From positions 1-64,000 of the forward strand of contig JAILNX010000027.1 of the NCBI GenBank assembly GCA_024691085.1: 64,000 nt of DNA. Reading direction: 5' to 3'. Made by a program: the position numbers and the translations under genes. The notes beneath the pieces were generated by a model. That model ran no database searches, was not told the origin of the DNA, and worked only from the letters and a program-made list of their open reading frames with translations. Numbering within the stretch: the stretch's first letter is position 1; every line of letters begins with the position of its first letter. This document shows, in pieces, positions 1-12,400 of this stretch. Origin of the DNA: Clostridiales bacterium (GTDB lineage Bacteria > Bacillota > Clostridia > Christensenellales > CAG-138).

Positions 1-468
<468 letters not shown>

Positions 469-555
469 TTTGGGATTTCCTCCTAAGAAATATGGTATTT
501 GTTTTTTATTTTTTATTTATCAACCCTTATTTAAGGGGCTGTTGACCGATAACGG

Positions 556-2625
<2,070 letters not shown>

Positions 2626-2698
2626 AAGTTTTTCCTCCTTTCCGCTTTTTTAGTATATACAGCGTTATTATACGCAGTATACCGATAATAATAAGTGT

Positions 2699-2718
2699 CC
2701 TTCGGTCTCTCCCGAAGG
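2699..2718 (-). other. Hairpin between rpsG and fusA
   Basis: CCTTCGG pairs with CCGAAGG around a six-base loop, ending just behind the rpsG stop. No T-run follows on the minus strand, so it is more likely an RNA-processing or stability element than a terminator. The same spacer then contains GTATAAT around 2670, without a convincing -35 box. Confidence 0.5.
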
Positions 2719-2720
2719 GA

Positions 2721-3203
<483 letters not shown>

Positions 3204-3206
3204 TTA

Positions 3207-3581
3207 TTATTTCTTGGGACGCTTAGCGCCGTAACGGGAACGGGCCTGCATACGCTTCGCAACGCCTGCGGTATCGAGAGCGCCGCGGATGATGTGGTAA
3301 CGCACACCGGGCAGATCCTTGACCCTGCCGCCCCTGATGAGGACGACGGAGTGCTCCTGCAGATTATGGCCGATGCCGGGGATGTAAGCGGTGCCCTCGA
3401 GACCGTCGGTCAGACGGATACGGGCGATCTTACGAAGAGCGGAGTTCGGCTTCTTGGGGGTGGTGGTACGGACAGCCGTGCAGACGCCGCGCCTCTGGGG
3501 ACACTGTTTCAGGATAGGAGAATTGGACTTGTACTCGACCTTGGTCCTCGACTTCCTGACCAGCTGGTTAATGGTTGGCAT
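3207..3581 (-). CDS. rpsL: 30S ribosomal protein S12
   Basis: S12 is the decoding-centre protein of the small subunit. It has 124 residues, starts [20 protein letters not shown] and contains the signature [11 protein letters not shown] and the loop [12 protein letters not shown]. The lysines at the two classic streptomycin-resistance positions are present, so the visible sequence is of the sensitive type. It is the first gene of the str operon and has its own consensus promoter at 3714-3742. Here the str operon is not directly downstream of rpoBC; about 15 kb of unrelated genes lie between them. Confidence 0.99.
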   Translation of the reverse strand: MPTINQLVRKSRTKVEYKSNSPILKQCPQRRGVCTAVRTTTPKKPNSALRKIARIRLTDGLEGTAYIPGIGHNLQEHSVVLIRGGRVKDLPGVRYHIIRGALDTAGVAKRMQARSRYGAKRPKK

Positions 3582-3713
3582 TAGACTTTCTCCTTGTTTT
3601 TAGATTCGTTTTATATCTCAAAATCCCCTCGGTTTTCACGATTGCAACCCGATTTTCGAGGTGATTTCTGCACATAAAAACGTTTTTTCGCCATATTACA
3701 GACAACATATCAC

Positions 3714-3742
3714 AGTATAATCCCGCTCTGTCCAAAAGTCAA
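3714..3742 (-). promoter_or_regulatory. Promoter of the str operon
   Basis: On the minus strand TTGACT (3737-3742) and TATACT (3714-3719) are separated by exactly 17 bases, a strong sigma-A arrangement. Transcription should start near 3707, leaving a leader of about 125 bases before rpsL. The leader holds only short self-complementary stretches such as CGATTTTCG. I found no clear terminator or ribosomal-protein binding structure in it. Confidence 0.85.
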
Positions 3743-3831
3743 ATATATTAATGGTTTTTTGAATGCCGTTTTAAAGATATATTTATATATTAAAATAATT
3801 CAGAAGCAGGACTATATATTTGAACTTTTGA

Positions 3832-3860
3832 TTGAACAAGGGCTTTTCTTCTGTTATAAT
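3832..3860 (+). promoter_or_regulatory. Promoter of prs
   Basis: TTGAAC (3832-3837), a 17-base spacer and a perfect TATAAT (3855-3860) lie 55 bases before the prs start. It is divergent from the str promoter about 90 bases away. The position of this promoter excludes upstream in-frame start codons for prs. Confidence 0.85.
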
Positions 3861-3914
3861 ATGTATGTCAAATTTCGCTTTAAACCTACAATCAATGAAG
3901 GAGCGGTAAAAGAT

Positions 3915-4913
3915 ATGAATTCCAACGGCGACATCAGGATCTTTGCAGGCGAGTCCTCGAAGCCCTTCGCGCAGCGCATGTGCGATTATCTCGGGCTTAC
4001 GATGGGCAAATCCTTCTCCAAGCGTTTCGGCGACGGCAACATCTACGTCCGTTTTGACGAATCGGCGAGGAACGAGGACGTTTATATCGTTCAGGCGATC
4101 GGACGCGACCCCAACAACGAGTTTATGGAGCTTCTGTTCTGGGTCGACGCTTTCAGAAGGTCGAGCGCCAAATCCATCACCGCCATCATCCCCTATTACG
4201 GCTACGCGAAGGCCGACAAGAAGGACGAGCCCCGCGTATCGATCCGCGGACGCGTCTGCGCCGACTGTCTTGAGGTCGAGGGCGTCAACCGCGTCATCAT
4301 GATGGATCTGCACGCGCCGCAGGTACAGGGCTTCTTCAAGGTCCCCGTCGACCACCTCTACGCGCGTCCTCTGCTCTGCGCCTACGCCGAGCGCATGGGT
4401 CTTGTGACCGACGATTCCATCGTGGTCTCCCCCGACGCCGGCTTCGCCAAGAACGCGCGCCTGTTCGCCGACAACCTTAACCTCGGCCTTGCGATCTGCA
4501 ACAAGGTCCGCTACGGTCACGACGAGAACGCGAAGGTCATGGAGATCATCGGCGACGTCAAGGGCAAGACCTGCCTGGTCGTCGACGACTTCACCACGAG
4601 CGGCGGCACCATCGCGGACGTTGCCCACAACCTGATGGACAAGGGCGCGAAGCAGGTCATCGCTTTCCTCTCCCACGCCATCGTCAACGAGTCGGGCGTC
4701 AAGCGCATCGACGAGAGCCCCCTCTCCCAGCTGATCGTCACCGATACCGTCGAGTGTCCCGCGATCGCCGAGTCCAAGAAGATCAAGGTCATCTCCGCGG
4801 CGCCGATGTTCGCCGAGGCGGTCAAGATCATCCACGACCGCGGCCCGATGGGCGAGCTCTTCGCGCATCTGCCCGAGAAGCTGATCGCCGCTTCCCTCAA
4901 GGGGCATCTGTAA
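3915..4913 (+). CDS. prs: Ribose-phosphate pyrophosphokinase (PRPP synthetase)
   Basis: It makes PRPP from ribose 5-phosphate and ATP, the precursor for nucleotides, NAD, histidine and tryptophan. From ATG 3915 (behind GAAGGAG) the protein has 332 residues. An in-frame start at 3759 exists but lies upstream of the promoter. Family landmarks are RIFAGESSKPFAQRM near the N-terminus, DLHAPQVQGFF, SPDAGFAKNARLFADN, and the PRPP-binding loop VVDDFTTSGGT. It is a monocistronic plus-strand unit closed by a terminator. The N-terminal half diverges from Bacillus Prs (for example WVDAFRRSSAKSITAIIPYY), as in clostridial paralogues, but the catalytic motifs are intact. Confidence 0.95.
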   Translation: MNSNGDIRIFAGESSKPFAQRMCDYLGLTMGKSFSKRFGDGNIYVRFDESARNEDVYIVQAIGRDPNNEFMELLFWVDAFRRSSAKSITAIIPYYGYAKADKKDEPRVSIRGRVCADCLEVEGVNRVIMMDLHAPQVQGFFKVPVDHLYARPLLCAYAERMGLVTDDSIVVSPDAGFAKNARLFADNLNLGLAICNKVRYGHDENAKVMEIIGDVKGKTCLVVDDFTTSGGTIADVAHNLMDKGAKQVIAFLSHAIVNESGVKRIDESPLSQLIVTDTVECPAIAESKKIKVISAAPMFAEAVKIIHDRGPMGELFAHLPEKLIAASLKGHL

Positions 4914-4921
4914 TAAGCAAT

Positions 4922-4950
4922 AAAAAAGGCTGCTCAACGCAGCCTTTTTT
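4922..4950 (+). terminator. Intrinsic terminator of prs
   Basis: GGCTGC/GCAGCC around TCAAC, flanked by six A and six T that extend the stem and provide the U-tract. It begins 8 bases after the stop codon. Confidence 0.93.
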
Positions 4951-4968
4951 ATTTGCCGCCGCAACCGC

Positions 4969-4998
4969 GAAAAAGTCCCCGGTTTAGGGACTTTTTTC
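4969..4998. terminator. Second, bidirectional terminator
   Basis: AGTCCC/GGGACT with A-run on one side and T-run on the other can terminate in both directions. It backs up the prs terminator and is the only candidate to end the minus-strand corrinoid-import operon. The 105 bases from here to btuD show nothing else recognisable. Confidence 0.85.
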
Positions 4999-5103
4999 TC
5001 TGTGTTTTTCTTCAGTTGTCCGTTTTGGCAGAATAATTCAGCTCGATCTTCGTGAAGCAGCTTTCTTTATGCTTTTCCCTTGAGAGCAGCGGGATACTTT
5101 CTT

Positions 5104-5871
5104 CTATTCCGTTTCCGGCTGCCACTGCGAGAGCATCGAGCGCATCCATGCCGCAACGTCCATGTCGTAAACCGCGTTCAACACCTCCGGGCGCATAACG
5201 TCGCGCGTGTCGCCGAACGCCGCCGGTTTTCCATGATGCAACAAAAGGATCTGCGTTCCGTATGCCCGCGCAAGCGACAGATCGTGCACGACCGAGACGA
5301 CAGCTCTGCCCGGCGTTTTAAGCCACTCGGAGATCAGCGCGAAAATCTGTTTCTGATATACGAGATCCAGGTGGTTGGTCGGCTCGTCCAACAGCAGCAG
5401 CTGCGGGCTTTGTGCAAACACCTGCGCCAAAAACGTTCTTTGCAGTTCGCCGCCCGACAGCGTCAGAACGGATTGACGGCGCAGGTCTTTGAGTCCCGTG
5501 CACTCAAGCGCTTCCTCCACCGCCGCTTCATCCTCCTCCTTATGTACGGAGAACAGCCTGCTTCGGTGCGCGTATCTGCCGAGGCGCACGACCTCCTCGA
5601 CGGAAAACGCATAGCCGACGTAATGGTTTTGCGACAGCATGCCGATCCGCCTTGCGCGCGTCGCCGCGTCCGTTTTTTTCAGGTCTTCGCCCTCATACCG
5701 GATCGTCCCCGTATACGGCACTCCCTGCGAGATCGCGTTCAGGATCGTCGATTTTCCCGCGCCGTTGGGCCCGACGATCATCAGCCACTGCCCCTCCGAA
5801 ACCGAAAAGGACAGATCGTTTACGGCGGCAAGCGCGCCGTACTGCACGCGAAGATGCTCGACTTGAAGCAC
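5104..5871 (-). CDS. btuD: Corrinoid-type ABC importer, ATPase subunit (BtuD-like)
   Basis: This is the ATPase of a FecE/BtuD-type importer. A GTG start at 5871 behind GAAGGAGG gives 255 residues, normal for the family; the open frame extends further upstream but overlaps the permease. Walker A is GPNGAGKST, the signature is LSGGELQR, Walker B is LLLLDEPTNHLD and the switch histidine is in VVHDLSLA. It lies 5 bases behind the permease gene, so the two are coupled. Substrate is inferred from the operon's cobalamin riboswitch; sequence alone could equally fit a siderophore or haem importer. Confidence 0.9.
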   Translation of the reverse strand: MLQVEHLRVQYGALAAVNDLSFSVSEGQWLMIVGPNGAGKSTILNAISQGVPYTGTIRYEGEDLKKTDAATRARRIGMLSQNHYVGYAFSVEEVVRLGRYAHRSRLFSVHKEEDEAAVEEALECTGLKDLRRQSVLTLSGGELQRTFLAQVFAQSPQLLLLDEPTNHLDLVYQKQIFALISEWLKTPGRAVVSVVHDLSLARAYGTQILLLHHGKPAAFGDTRDVMRPEVLNAVYDMDVAAWMRSMLSQWQPETE

Positions 5872-5876
5872 GGCCC

Positions 5877-6911
5877 TTACCTCCTTCTCGACCGATAGTA
5901 GATCAGCACGAACACGGCCGCGCCGACAATGCTCGTCACGACGCCGATCGGAAGCTCGCGCGGGTTCAGAAGCGTCCGCGCAACGAGATCCGCCAGCATC
6001 AGAAACACCGCGCCGGAAAACATCGAAGCCGGCAGCAGGCGCTTGTGGTTCGGACCCACGATCATGCGCACCATGTGCGGTGTGACGAGTCCGACGAATC
6101 CGATCGTGCCGCCGATGGATACGCAGACGCCGATCAGGCACGATACCGTGATCAGTACGACGAGCCGGACGCGGCGCACGTTCACCCCGATCTCACGCGC
6201 GTTGTCCTCCCCGACCGCAAACGCATTGAGTTCCCGCGCGTGCAGCAGCAGCACCGTGCCGCACACGAGAAGCGTCGCCGCAAGCACCGCGGCGTTGCGA
6301 TAGCTTGCGCCCTGCAGACTTCCCATCGTCCAGAACGTGATGCTCTTGATATGCTCGGACGCGAACGTGATGATGATGCTCATCACGCTCGACGCGAACA
6401 TCGAAAATATGACGCCGATCAGAATGATCGTATTGGTCGAAAGCGAGCAGTCGAGGCGATACGCAAGCCCAAGAATGATCAAAAGTGACAGAAGCGCGAA
6501 CAGGATCGCCATCACCATCGTGCCCGCAAAGGGGAGTTTCGGGAACGTGATCCCGAACGCGATCGCGATCACCGCGCCGAGCGACGCGCCGGAGGACACG
6601 CCGAGCGTGGAACCGTCCGCCAGCGGGTTTTTGAGAAGTCCCTGCATCGCCGCGCCGGCCAGCGCAAGCGACGAGCCTGCCAGTGCGACGCAAAGCACGC
6701 GCGGCAGACGCACGGGAACGATGACGGATCGGGCGAGCCTCAGCGCCGTGTCCGAGGGAACGCCGCGCACCTCGTCAAAAATGACGCGCACGGTATTCCG
6801 CAGCGGAATGGATACGCTTCCGAGACAGACGCACGCAAAGAACACGCACAGGGTCACCAGTGCGAATAATGCGTACATCCAGCCTTGGAAATGCTCGCCG
6901 ATCCGTTTCAT
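5877..6911 (-). CDS. btuC: Corrinoid-type ABC importer, permease (BtuC/FecCD family)
   Basis: A polytopic inner-membrane permease of 344 residues, the usual FecCD length, with roughly ten hydrophobic segments. Family blocks include RLPRVLCVALAGSSLALAGA, PLADGSTLGVSSGASLGA and the coupling region GTIGFVGLVTPHMVR near the C-terminus, followed by DLVARTLLNPRELPIGVVTS. It sits between the binding-protein and ATPase genes in the order F-C-D. The adjoining riboswitch points to vitamin B12 or other cobamides as cargo. Confidence 0.92.
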   Translation of the reverse strand: MKRIGEHFQGWMYALFALVTLCVFFACVCLGSVSIPLRNTVRVIFDEVRGVPSDTALRLARSVIVPVRLPRVLCVALAGSSLALAGAAMQGLLKNPLADGSTLGVSSGASLGAVIAIAFGITFPKLPFAGTMVMAILFALLSLLIILGLAYRLDCSLSTNTIILIGVIFSMFASSVMSIIITFASEHIKSITFWTMGSLQGASYRNAAVLAATLLVCGTVLLLHARELNAFAVGEDNAREIGVNVRRVRLVVLITVSCLIGVCVSIGGTIGFVGLVTPHMVRMIVGPNHKRLLPASMFSGAVFLMLADLVARTLLNPRELPIGVVTSIVGAAVFVLIYYRSRRR

Positions 6912-6920
6912 ATACTTTCC

Positions 6921-7934
6921 TTATGCAGCAGGCTCAAGTGCGAGCGCTTCTTCGATCTCCATCACAAAATCAAACAGCATCTTCGCGCCGTCCGCGAGAC
7001 GCGGAATGGGACGGGAAAGCTCGTTGTTCGGAAGATTCAGGATCGCGGCGTTCTTGACCGCAGTCACGTCCTCCCAGCCGGGACGCGCCATGATCTCTTC
7101 TTCGGGTTTCGGGCCTTCTCCCAAGTACATCGTGATCGTCACGATATAGTCCGGATTGCGCTCGATGACCTGCTCTTCGGAGATCTGCGCCCAGCCTTCG
7201 AGATCGGCAAAGCAGTTCTTGAGACCGACCATCTCGGCGACCTCATTCATGAACGTGCCGGCGCCCGCGGTCCAGAGTCCCCACTCAAGAGGAGAGACCT
7301 CGAAATACACCGTCTTGGTGCCGTCCAGCTTGTTCGCTTCGATTTCCGCAAACGCAGTCTTCATGCCGTCGATGATCGCAGCCGCTTCCGCGTCCTTGCC
7401 CAGGAGCTTGCCGAGGATCTCGATCGACGTGTAGACGCCGGCTATATCCTTTGCGTCGTTGACGACGACCGCAACGCCGGCGTCTTCGAGCTGCTTCACC
7501 TGCTCCTCGGTCTGCGCCATGGTGCTCATGACGAGAACGTCGGGATCCAGTGCAAGGATCTGTTCAATATTCGTATTGCCGCCGGATTCCACGCTCGTCA
7601 CGTTGAACACCTCCGCCGGATAATCGCACCATTCGCCTCTGCCGACCAGAAGATCGCCTGCGCCGAGCGCATAGATGATCTCGCAGTCCGAAGCGGTCAG
7701 CGCAACGATGCGCTCAGCGGGCTTTTCGAGCGTCACGGTATGTCCCACCATGTCCACGACGGTAACGGTCGTGTCTTGTGCGGGTTCGGGCGTCGGTTCA
7801 GCCGGCGCTGCCGTCGGCTGTTCGGGCGCGGGCGTCGTTTCCGATACCGGTGCGGGCTTTGTGCTGCAGCCGAATGCCGCAAGCATCAGTATCGCAGCGG
7901 CGAGAACCGCCAGCCATTGCATTGTCTTTTTCAT
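6921..7934 (-). CDS. btuF: Corrinoid-binding lipoprotein of the ABC importer (BtuF-like)
   Basis: A 337-residue cluster A-type solute-binding protein. The N-terminal signal ends in lipobox LAAFGC, so it is predicted to be a lipoprotein on the outer face of the membrane. A linker rich in Pro, Thr, Ala and Glu follows (residues 25-60), then the two-lobe fold starting VTVVDMVGHTVTLEKPAERI with GEWCDYPAEVF, a Trp-containing loop reminiscent of BtuF. The start at 7934 is behind AGGAGG. It precedes the permease by 9 bases. Cobamide specificity rests on the riboswitch, not on a proven binding residue. Confidence 0.9.
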   Translation of the reverse strand: MKKTMQWLAVLAAAILMLAAFGCSTKPAPVSETTPAPEQPTAAPAEPTPEPAQDTTVTVVDMVGHTVTLEKPAERIVALTASDCEIIYALGAGDLLVGRGEWCDYPAEVFNVTSVESGGNTNIEQILALDPDVLVMSTMAQTEEQVKQLEDAGVAVVVNDAKDIAGVYTSIEILGKLLGKDAEAAAIIDGMKTAFAEIEANKLDGTKTVYFEVSPLEWGLWTAGAGTFMNEVAEMVGLKNCFADLEGWAQISEEQVIERNPDYIVTITMYLGEGPKPEEEIMARPGWEDVTAVKNAAILNLPNNELSRPIPRLADGAKMLFDFVMEIEEALALEPAA

Positions 7935-7971
7935 ATTCTATCCTCCTATATTTATTTGACCTTTCGGTCTT

Positions 7972-8928
7972 TTACCGTCCGAACACCGCGCGCTGTTCTT
8001 TGAGCAGGCGGCGATGCTCCTCGAGGTTATGCGAAATCAATTCGAACGTCAGATAGTCCGGCGCGATGCGGTCAATCAGTTCTTTCACGCCCGGGCAGGT
8101 GAACGGTTCATGCCGGTCGATCGAGAATACGTAATAGAACAGCTGTTCACTGCGTTCCCGATACGTTTTCGCAAGCGCCGGCGGGTTTGCCTGCACGCTC
8201 GCCATGCGCGCGCCGGTCAAAGATTGGTTGAGATGCACGCCGCGGATCCGTTTGCAGAGTTCTCCGTGCCGATCCAGCATCCCGTGGATATACCGGACGC
8301 CCTCTTCCTGCGTGCGCAGCGCAAAGTTCGTATGCAAAAGATGTCCGGTATCGAGCATCAGACCCGTCTTGGGATATTTGACGCGCTCCAAAAGCCTTGC
8401 GGTCATCTCCGGATCGGTGAAGCGATGCCCGGCGTACCACAGGTTCTCCAGCAGCAGCCACGGCCCGTCCGCAGCGTTTTTGAAGAGTTCGTTCAAAAGG
8501 TCCGCCGCCGCGTCGATCACCTCTGCGTCCGTATGCCGCGCACATCCCGTAAAGGTCTCCTCGATCGACCCGTCGCATACGTGAAAGACCAGGTATTCGG
8601 CGCCGTATCTTTGCGCATGCGCAAGATCCTTCCGGTAATGCGCAAGCAGCGCGTCCGGCGTGTCGCCGCCGAACGTCGCACGCACGGTTTCCGCGTCGTC
8701 GAACTCGCGAAGACATGCGGCCCGGTCGCCGCGCCAAAGGTCGAGCCAGTACGGCAGACAGCTCATGTGCAGTCCCGTGACGAGCCCCGCAGGAACGATG
8801 CCCCTTGCATCGTCCTCAAAGCAGGTCAGTTCGATCCCGTCGTTTTCCAAAAGCCCGGTCAGAACGGATTGCGAGGCAAACCGATCGAGATCACAGCAGC
8901 TTGTCGTCAGATTGATCTGTGTTTTCAT
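7972..8928 (-). CDS. cbiR: AP-endonuclease-fold TIM-barrel enzyme, likely CbiR-type cobamide remodelling hydrolase
   Basis: The protein has 318 residues from ATG 8928, behind GGGGG; a TTG at 8949 is in frame but less likely. The fold is the AP2Ec/xylose-isomerase-like barrel. Probable metal ligands follow the family pattern: H116 (YLVFHV), E161 (LLLENLW), D193 and H196 (MLDTGHLL), H232 (GVHLNQ) and E296 (LTFELISHN). CbiR, a member of this superfamily described in Akkermansia, hydrolyses imported cobamides so the lower ligand can be exchanged. As first gene behind a cobalamin riboswitch and ahead of a corrinoid importer, this gene fits that role well. The assignment is from fold and context; a generic sugar-phosphate isomerase is the alternative. 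Confidence 0.72.
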   Translation of the reverse strand: MKTQINLTTSCCDLDRFASQSVLTGLLENDGIELTCFEDDARGIVPAGLVTGLHMSCLPYWLDLWRGDRAACLREFDDAETVRATFGGDTPDALLAHYRKDLAHAQRYGAEYLVFHVCDGSIEETFTGCARHTDAEVIDAAADLLNELFKNAADGPWLLLENLWYAGHRFTDPEMTARLLERVKYPKTGLMLDTGHLLHTNFALRTQEEGVRYIHGMLDRHGELCKRIRGVHLNQSLTGARMASVQANPPALAKTYRERSEQLFYYVFSIDRHEPFTCPGVKELIDRIAPDYLTFELISHNLEEHRRLLKEQRAVFGR

Positions 8929-8947
8929 GAATGTGCCCCCATTCAAC

Positions 8948-8976
8948 AAAAAGGCCCTTTACCGTACGGGCAAAGG
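8948..8976 (-). terminator. Riboswitch-controlled terminator before cbiR
   Basis: On the minus strand CCTTTGCCC...GGTAAAGG forms a hairpin (8956-8976) followed by GGCC and five T. It lies between the cobalamin aptamer and the cbiR ribosome-binding site, the expected place for an expression platform that ends transcription when cobalamin is bound. Confidence 0.8.
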
Positions 8977-9054
8977 ACTGGCGATGCGACTCCCCAATTC
9001 GGAAACGGTACAATCAAGCCCTCGTGATTCGGAAAAATTCCTTTTTCCAGTACC

Positions 9055-9225
9055 CGGCAATCGGCAGGTTTCCCGGCTCGCGGCTTATGGCGCTGTCGCC
9101 TTCCCGAAATCATCAGTGGCTGCTTTCGCATGACAACGCCGACCCGCATACGGTGACGAGATCGCACAGGCTTTGCACCTGTTTCCCTTTTACCCGCTTA
9201 AGAATCAGCGGCACCGACTTCGATT
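9055..9225 (-). promoter_or_regulatory. Cobalamin (AdoCbl-type) riboswitch aptamer
   Basis: Read on the minus strand the element starts with TCGGTGCC (about 9222) and contains AAAAGGGAAACAGGTGCAAA, CCTGTGCG, GTCACCGTATGCGGG, the GCCACTG box and GGGAAGG. It closes with the B12-box sequence GCCGGGAAACCTGCC near 9063-9079. Order and spacing match the cobalamin riboswitch family. It should repress the cbiR-btuFCD operon when intracellular cobalamin is high. Confidence 0.95.
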
Positions 9226-9240
9226 ATTCAGTTGCAGCTC

Positions 9241-9270
9241 ATTATAGCACTTTCTTCGACGTCGTGTCAA
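9241..9270 (-). promoter_or_regulatory. Promoter of the corrinoid operon
   Basis: Perfect TTGACA (9265-9270) and perfect TATAAT (9241-9246) with an 18-base spacer, directly upstream of the riboswitch aptamer. Strong constitutive initiation with control left to the riboswitch is implied. Confidence 0.92.
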
Positions 9271-9293
9271 TCATTTAATTTTTCATAAAGCAG

Positions 9294-9331
9294 GAACGGC
9301 GGCACACCGGGTAGTTGTCGATCCGCCGTTC
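9294..9331. other. Inverted repeat of unknown role
   Basis: GAACGGCGG and CCGCCGTTC are perfect 9-base arms around a 20-base loop. Neither side has a T-run, and no gene start or promoter adjoins it. It lies between the corrinoid promoter and the subtilase terminator. Confidence 0.4.
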
Positions 9332-9363
9332 TTCACTCCCCCGGGACCGTGAGTCCTTCCGTC

Positions 9364-9400
9364 AAAAAATCCCGGGCCGCTTCGTACGAAGCGGCCCGGG
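9364..9400 (-). terminator. Terminator of the subtilase gene
   Basis: A perfect 30-base palindrome (9371-9400), GC-rich in its outer parts, is followed on the minus strand by ATTTTTT. It lies 30 bases behind the subtilase stop codon. Confidence 0.95.
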
Positions 9401-9430
9401 GTCGTTATGTGTTGTTTTGTACTTCGGATG

Positions 9431-12400
9431 TTATTCCTCGATATCGGTCACGAACAGGCCGGATACGTACAGGCCGCCGTAGACAGGACCCATATCGCAG
9501 AAGTTGCCGGTAGCGAGATCGATAGCAATGAGGTGCATATCGCTGTAGTACTGGATATCGACAGGAGCGCAGAACCAGAAGAAGACGCCGTCATGGTAAG
9601 CGCCGCACTGCGGGAAGAAGCCCTGAGTGCTGCTGTATACGGTCTTGCCCAGGTAAGCGATATCGCCGAGCTCCTGACCGGTCGTCTCATCGAGTACGGA
9701 GAGGTAGCCGTAGGTGTCGATGATAAGGCAGTAGCCGTTGGGCATGAAGTCGATCGCGCATGCGCCGTACTGGATATCGACCTGGCTTATTACCTCACCG
9801 GTAGTCATGTCGATCTCGTCGAGGAGGCCGAGGCCTTCAACGACGTAGAGCTTCTTGGTTACCGGGTTGTACGCCATCTCGTGGAGGGTGTAGGAATACG
9901 GTACGTAGGCAATAGGCTCTATTTCGCCCCAGTTGTCGATGTCGGATATGTCATACTTCGCAAGGATGTACTTCTGCGGATCGCCGCTGGAAGCGCCGGT
10001 ATCGACGATGCAGTAGAGCTCGTCGCCGACGGGAGTGCCGCAGACGACCGTGGCATTGAGGCCGGCAAGAACGTCCTCATCCGCGATGTCCTCGTTCAGC
10101 ATGGTATCGTTGGTGAACCTTACCCAATACTTGGAGCTGGTGAAGTTCTTGCCGAAGCCGTAGAACGTGCAATCGGGTGCACGGAATACGGGATGGCTGA
10201 AGTTGTTGTTGAAGGGGATGAGCTCCTCGCCGTCGAACAGGTAGAGCACCTCGTTGCCGGCATAGTCGGCGATCGCGACGTAGGCGCCTGCCTCGACGTC
10301 ATTGAGCTCGACCTCGGTGGTCTTGCCCGCAGCGTCCTCAAAGAGGCCGACCTCGTCGATGATGCCGGAGACGTAGAACTGGTTGCCGATCTCCTCATCC
10401 GCTGCCACGTCGCCCTCGAGAGCGCCGACGAACGCAACGAAGTGATCGTCGGAAGCCTTTAAGGTGAGCTTGCCGTCCGCGAAGGATACGACCTCGAGTT
10501 CGGGATAGGTCACGTCAACGTAAACGGGGATCTTCCACTCGCTGAACATATTGTCGGCGGGATCGAAGGCGTTGGTGGTGTGAGCGCCGTCGTTTGCGAG
10601 GTAAGCGTAAACGCCGAACATGATGGTCTTGCCCTCATACTCGGAGAAGTCGAAGTCGGAGATATCGAGATAGCTGCCGAGGTTCGAGTAGACGAGGGTC
10701 GAGGTGGACTCGTAGTCCTTCCTCCAGTTGGTGCCGTAGTCGAGCTCCTCGATGAGAGCGCCGGTCTCGTCGTACAGGTTGACGCCGACGAGGGAAGCGT
10801 TCCTCAGGAGGCCGAGCCTAAGGGTGGTGATGGCATCAAGGAAGTCGTCGCCGTTCGGGGATACCGCGTTGCGCTCGGGGAGATAGTAGCTGAAGTCTTC
10901 GGTCTCAACGTAGGGGTTGATACCAAGACCGTAGCTGCCGTCACCGGCGAAGTTGTTCTCGGGGGTGGAGCCGTAGTTGAAGTCCTGGAAATAGAAGCCC
11001 ATGTTGAGCATCGGGTTGTAGTTCCAGTCGCCGTAGAAGCCGAGGAACGGAACGTTGAGGTCAACGCCCTTCGCGTAGGCTTCCTCGGTGAAGCTCTCGC
11101 AGATATCCATCGCGAAGCGGAGGATAAGGAGCGCGTCTACGAGGTCGATCTTGCCGTCGTGGTTGACGTCGGCGGTCTCGGGATGCTCAAGGGTGCAGAT
11201 CTCGAGAGAGTAACGCATAACGAGCAGCGCGTCGGCTGCGGTTACCTCGCCGTCGTCGTCGACGTCGCCGAGAACGGTGCCGCCGTTGGAGGTGAGCTCA
11301 ATGAAGCCCTCGACGTAAGCGCCGGTGGTGTAGTAGTAATCGAGATAGGGCTTTACGGAGTCGGTGAGGGTGACAGTGATGGTGACCTCAACGCTCTCGC
11401 CCGCGCGGACGTTGATAACATCGGGAGCGTCGATCTCGCAATCCTCGGTGATGTCAGCGCTGGTCTGGGTGTAAGCGATGACGTAGTTGCCGTTGGGATC
11501 GGCGGCGATCGCCTGAATGTCGTCAATGAGTACGTGGGGGTTGGCAACGTAGGAGAGGTTGGTCTCACCGAAGTTGTTGATGACGAAGGTCATCTCGAAT
11601 ACGCCGGTCTTCTCGGGATCGTCGCCGAGCTCGAGCTTGGGACGTACGGAGCCGGGTACGGAGATGTAAGCCGTGGTCGAAGCAGCGCCGGCGAGGTTTA
11701 TGAGACCCGCGCCCTGCTTACGGACAGCGGCAAGGCTTCCGTCGGTATCCTTGACGGGGATCGCGGTGCACATGAGGAGCGCATCGACGAGCTCGGCCCT
11801 CTCGGCGTCGGAAGCGTCGGGGAACATCTCATCGACGTACGCCTTGACGATCAGCATGCTGCCGCCGACCTGAGGCGCGGACATCGAGGTGCCGCTCCAG
11901 GACTGATAATCAGCGCCGGAAATACCGAAATCGGTGGAGGAATAGACGTTGCCGCCTACGCCGGCGATCTCGGGCTTAATGGCCAGATCGGAGGTGGTGC
12001 CCCAGCTGGAGAACGAGGAGGGCTGACCGCCGGTCGGGGAATCGAAATACTCGGGAGTGGAGGAAACGTAGATCTTTCCGGTGCCTGCCTCGGCAAGAGG
12101 ATCGCCGTACTTCTTCTCGATGGAGATGGCGGGGATGTGAAGCTTGCCCTGGGCGTCGGTAAGGTTCATACCGATGGTGCCTTCCTGGTTGTTGTAGACG
12201 ATAACGCCGACAGCGCCCATCGCCTGAGCGTTAAGGACCTTCTCGGAGAAGCTGGATGCGCCGCGCTGTACGAGAGCGATCTTGCCGGTGACGTCGAGAC
12301 CCTCGTAATCGGTCAGAGCGCCGGTGCCGGGAACGGCAACGTACTCAACTTCCGTGTCGGGGAATACGTCGACGATTAAGGGCTGACCGTAGCTGGACTC

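Noticed and set aside
3207..3581. Streptomycin-resistance changes in S12
   Set aside because: Both key lysine positions are unchanged.
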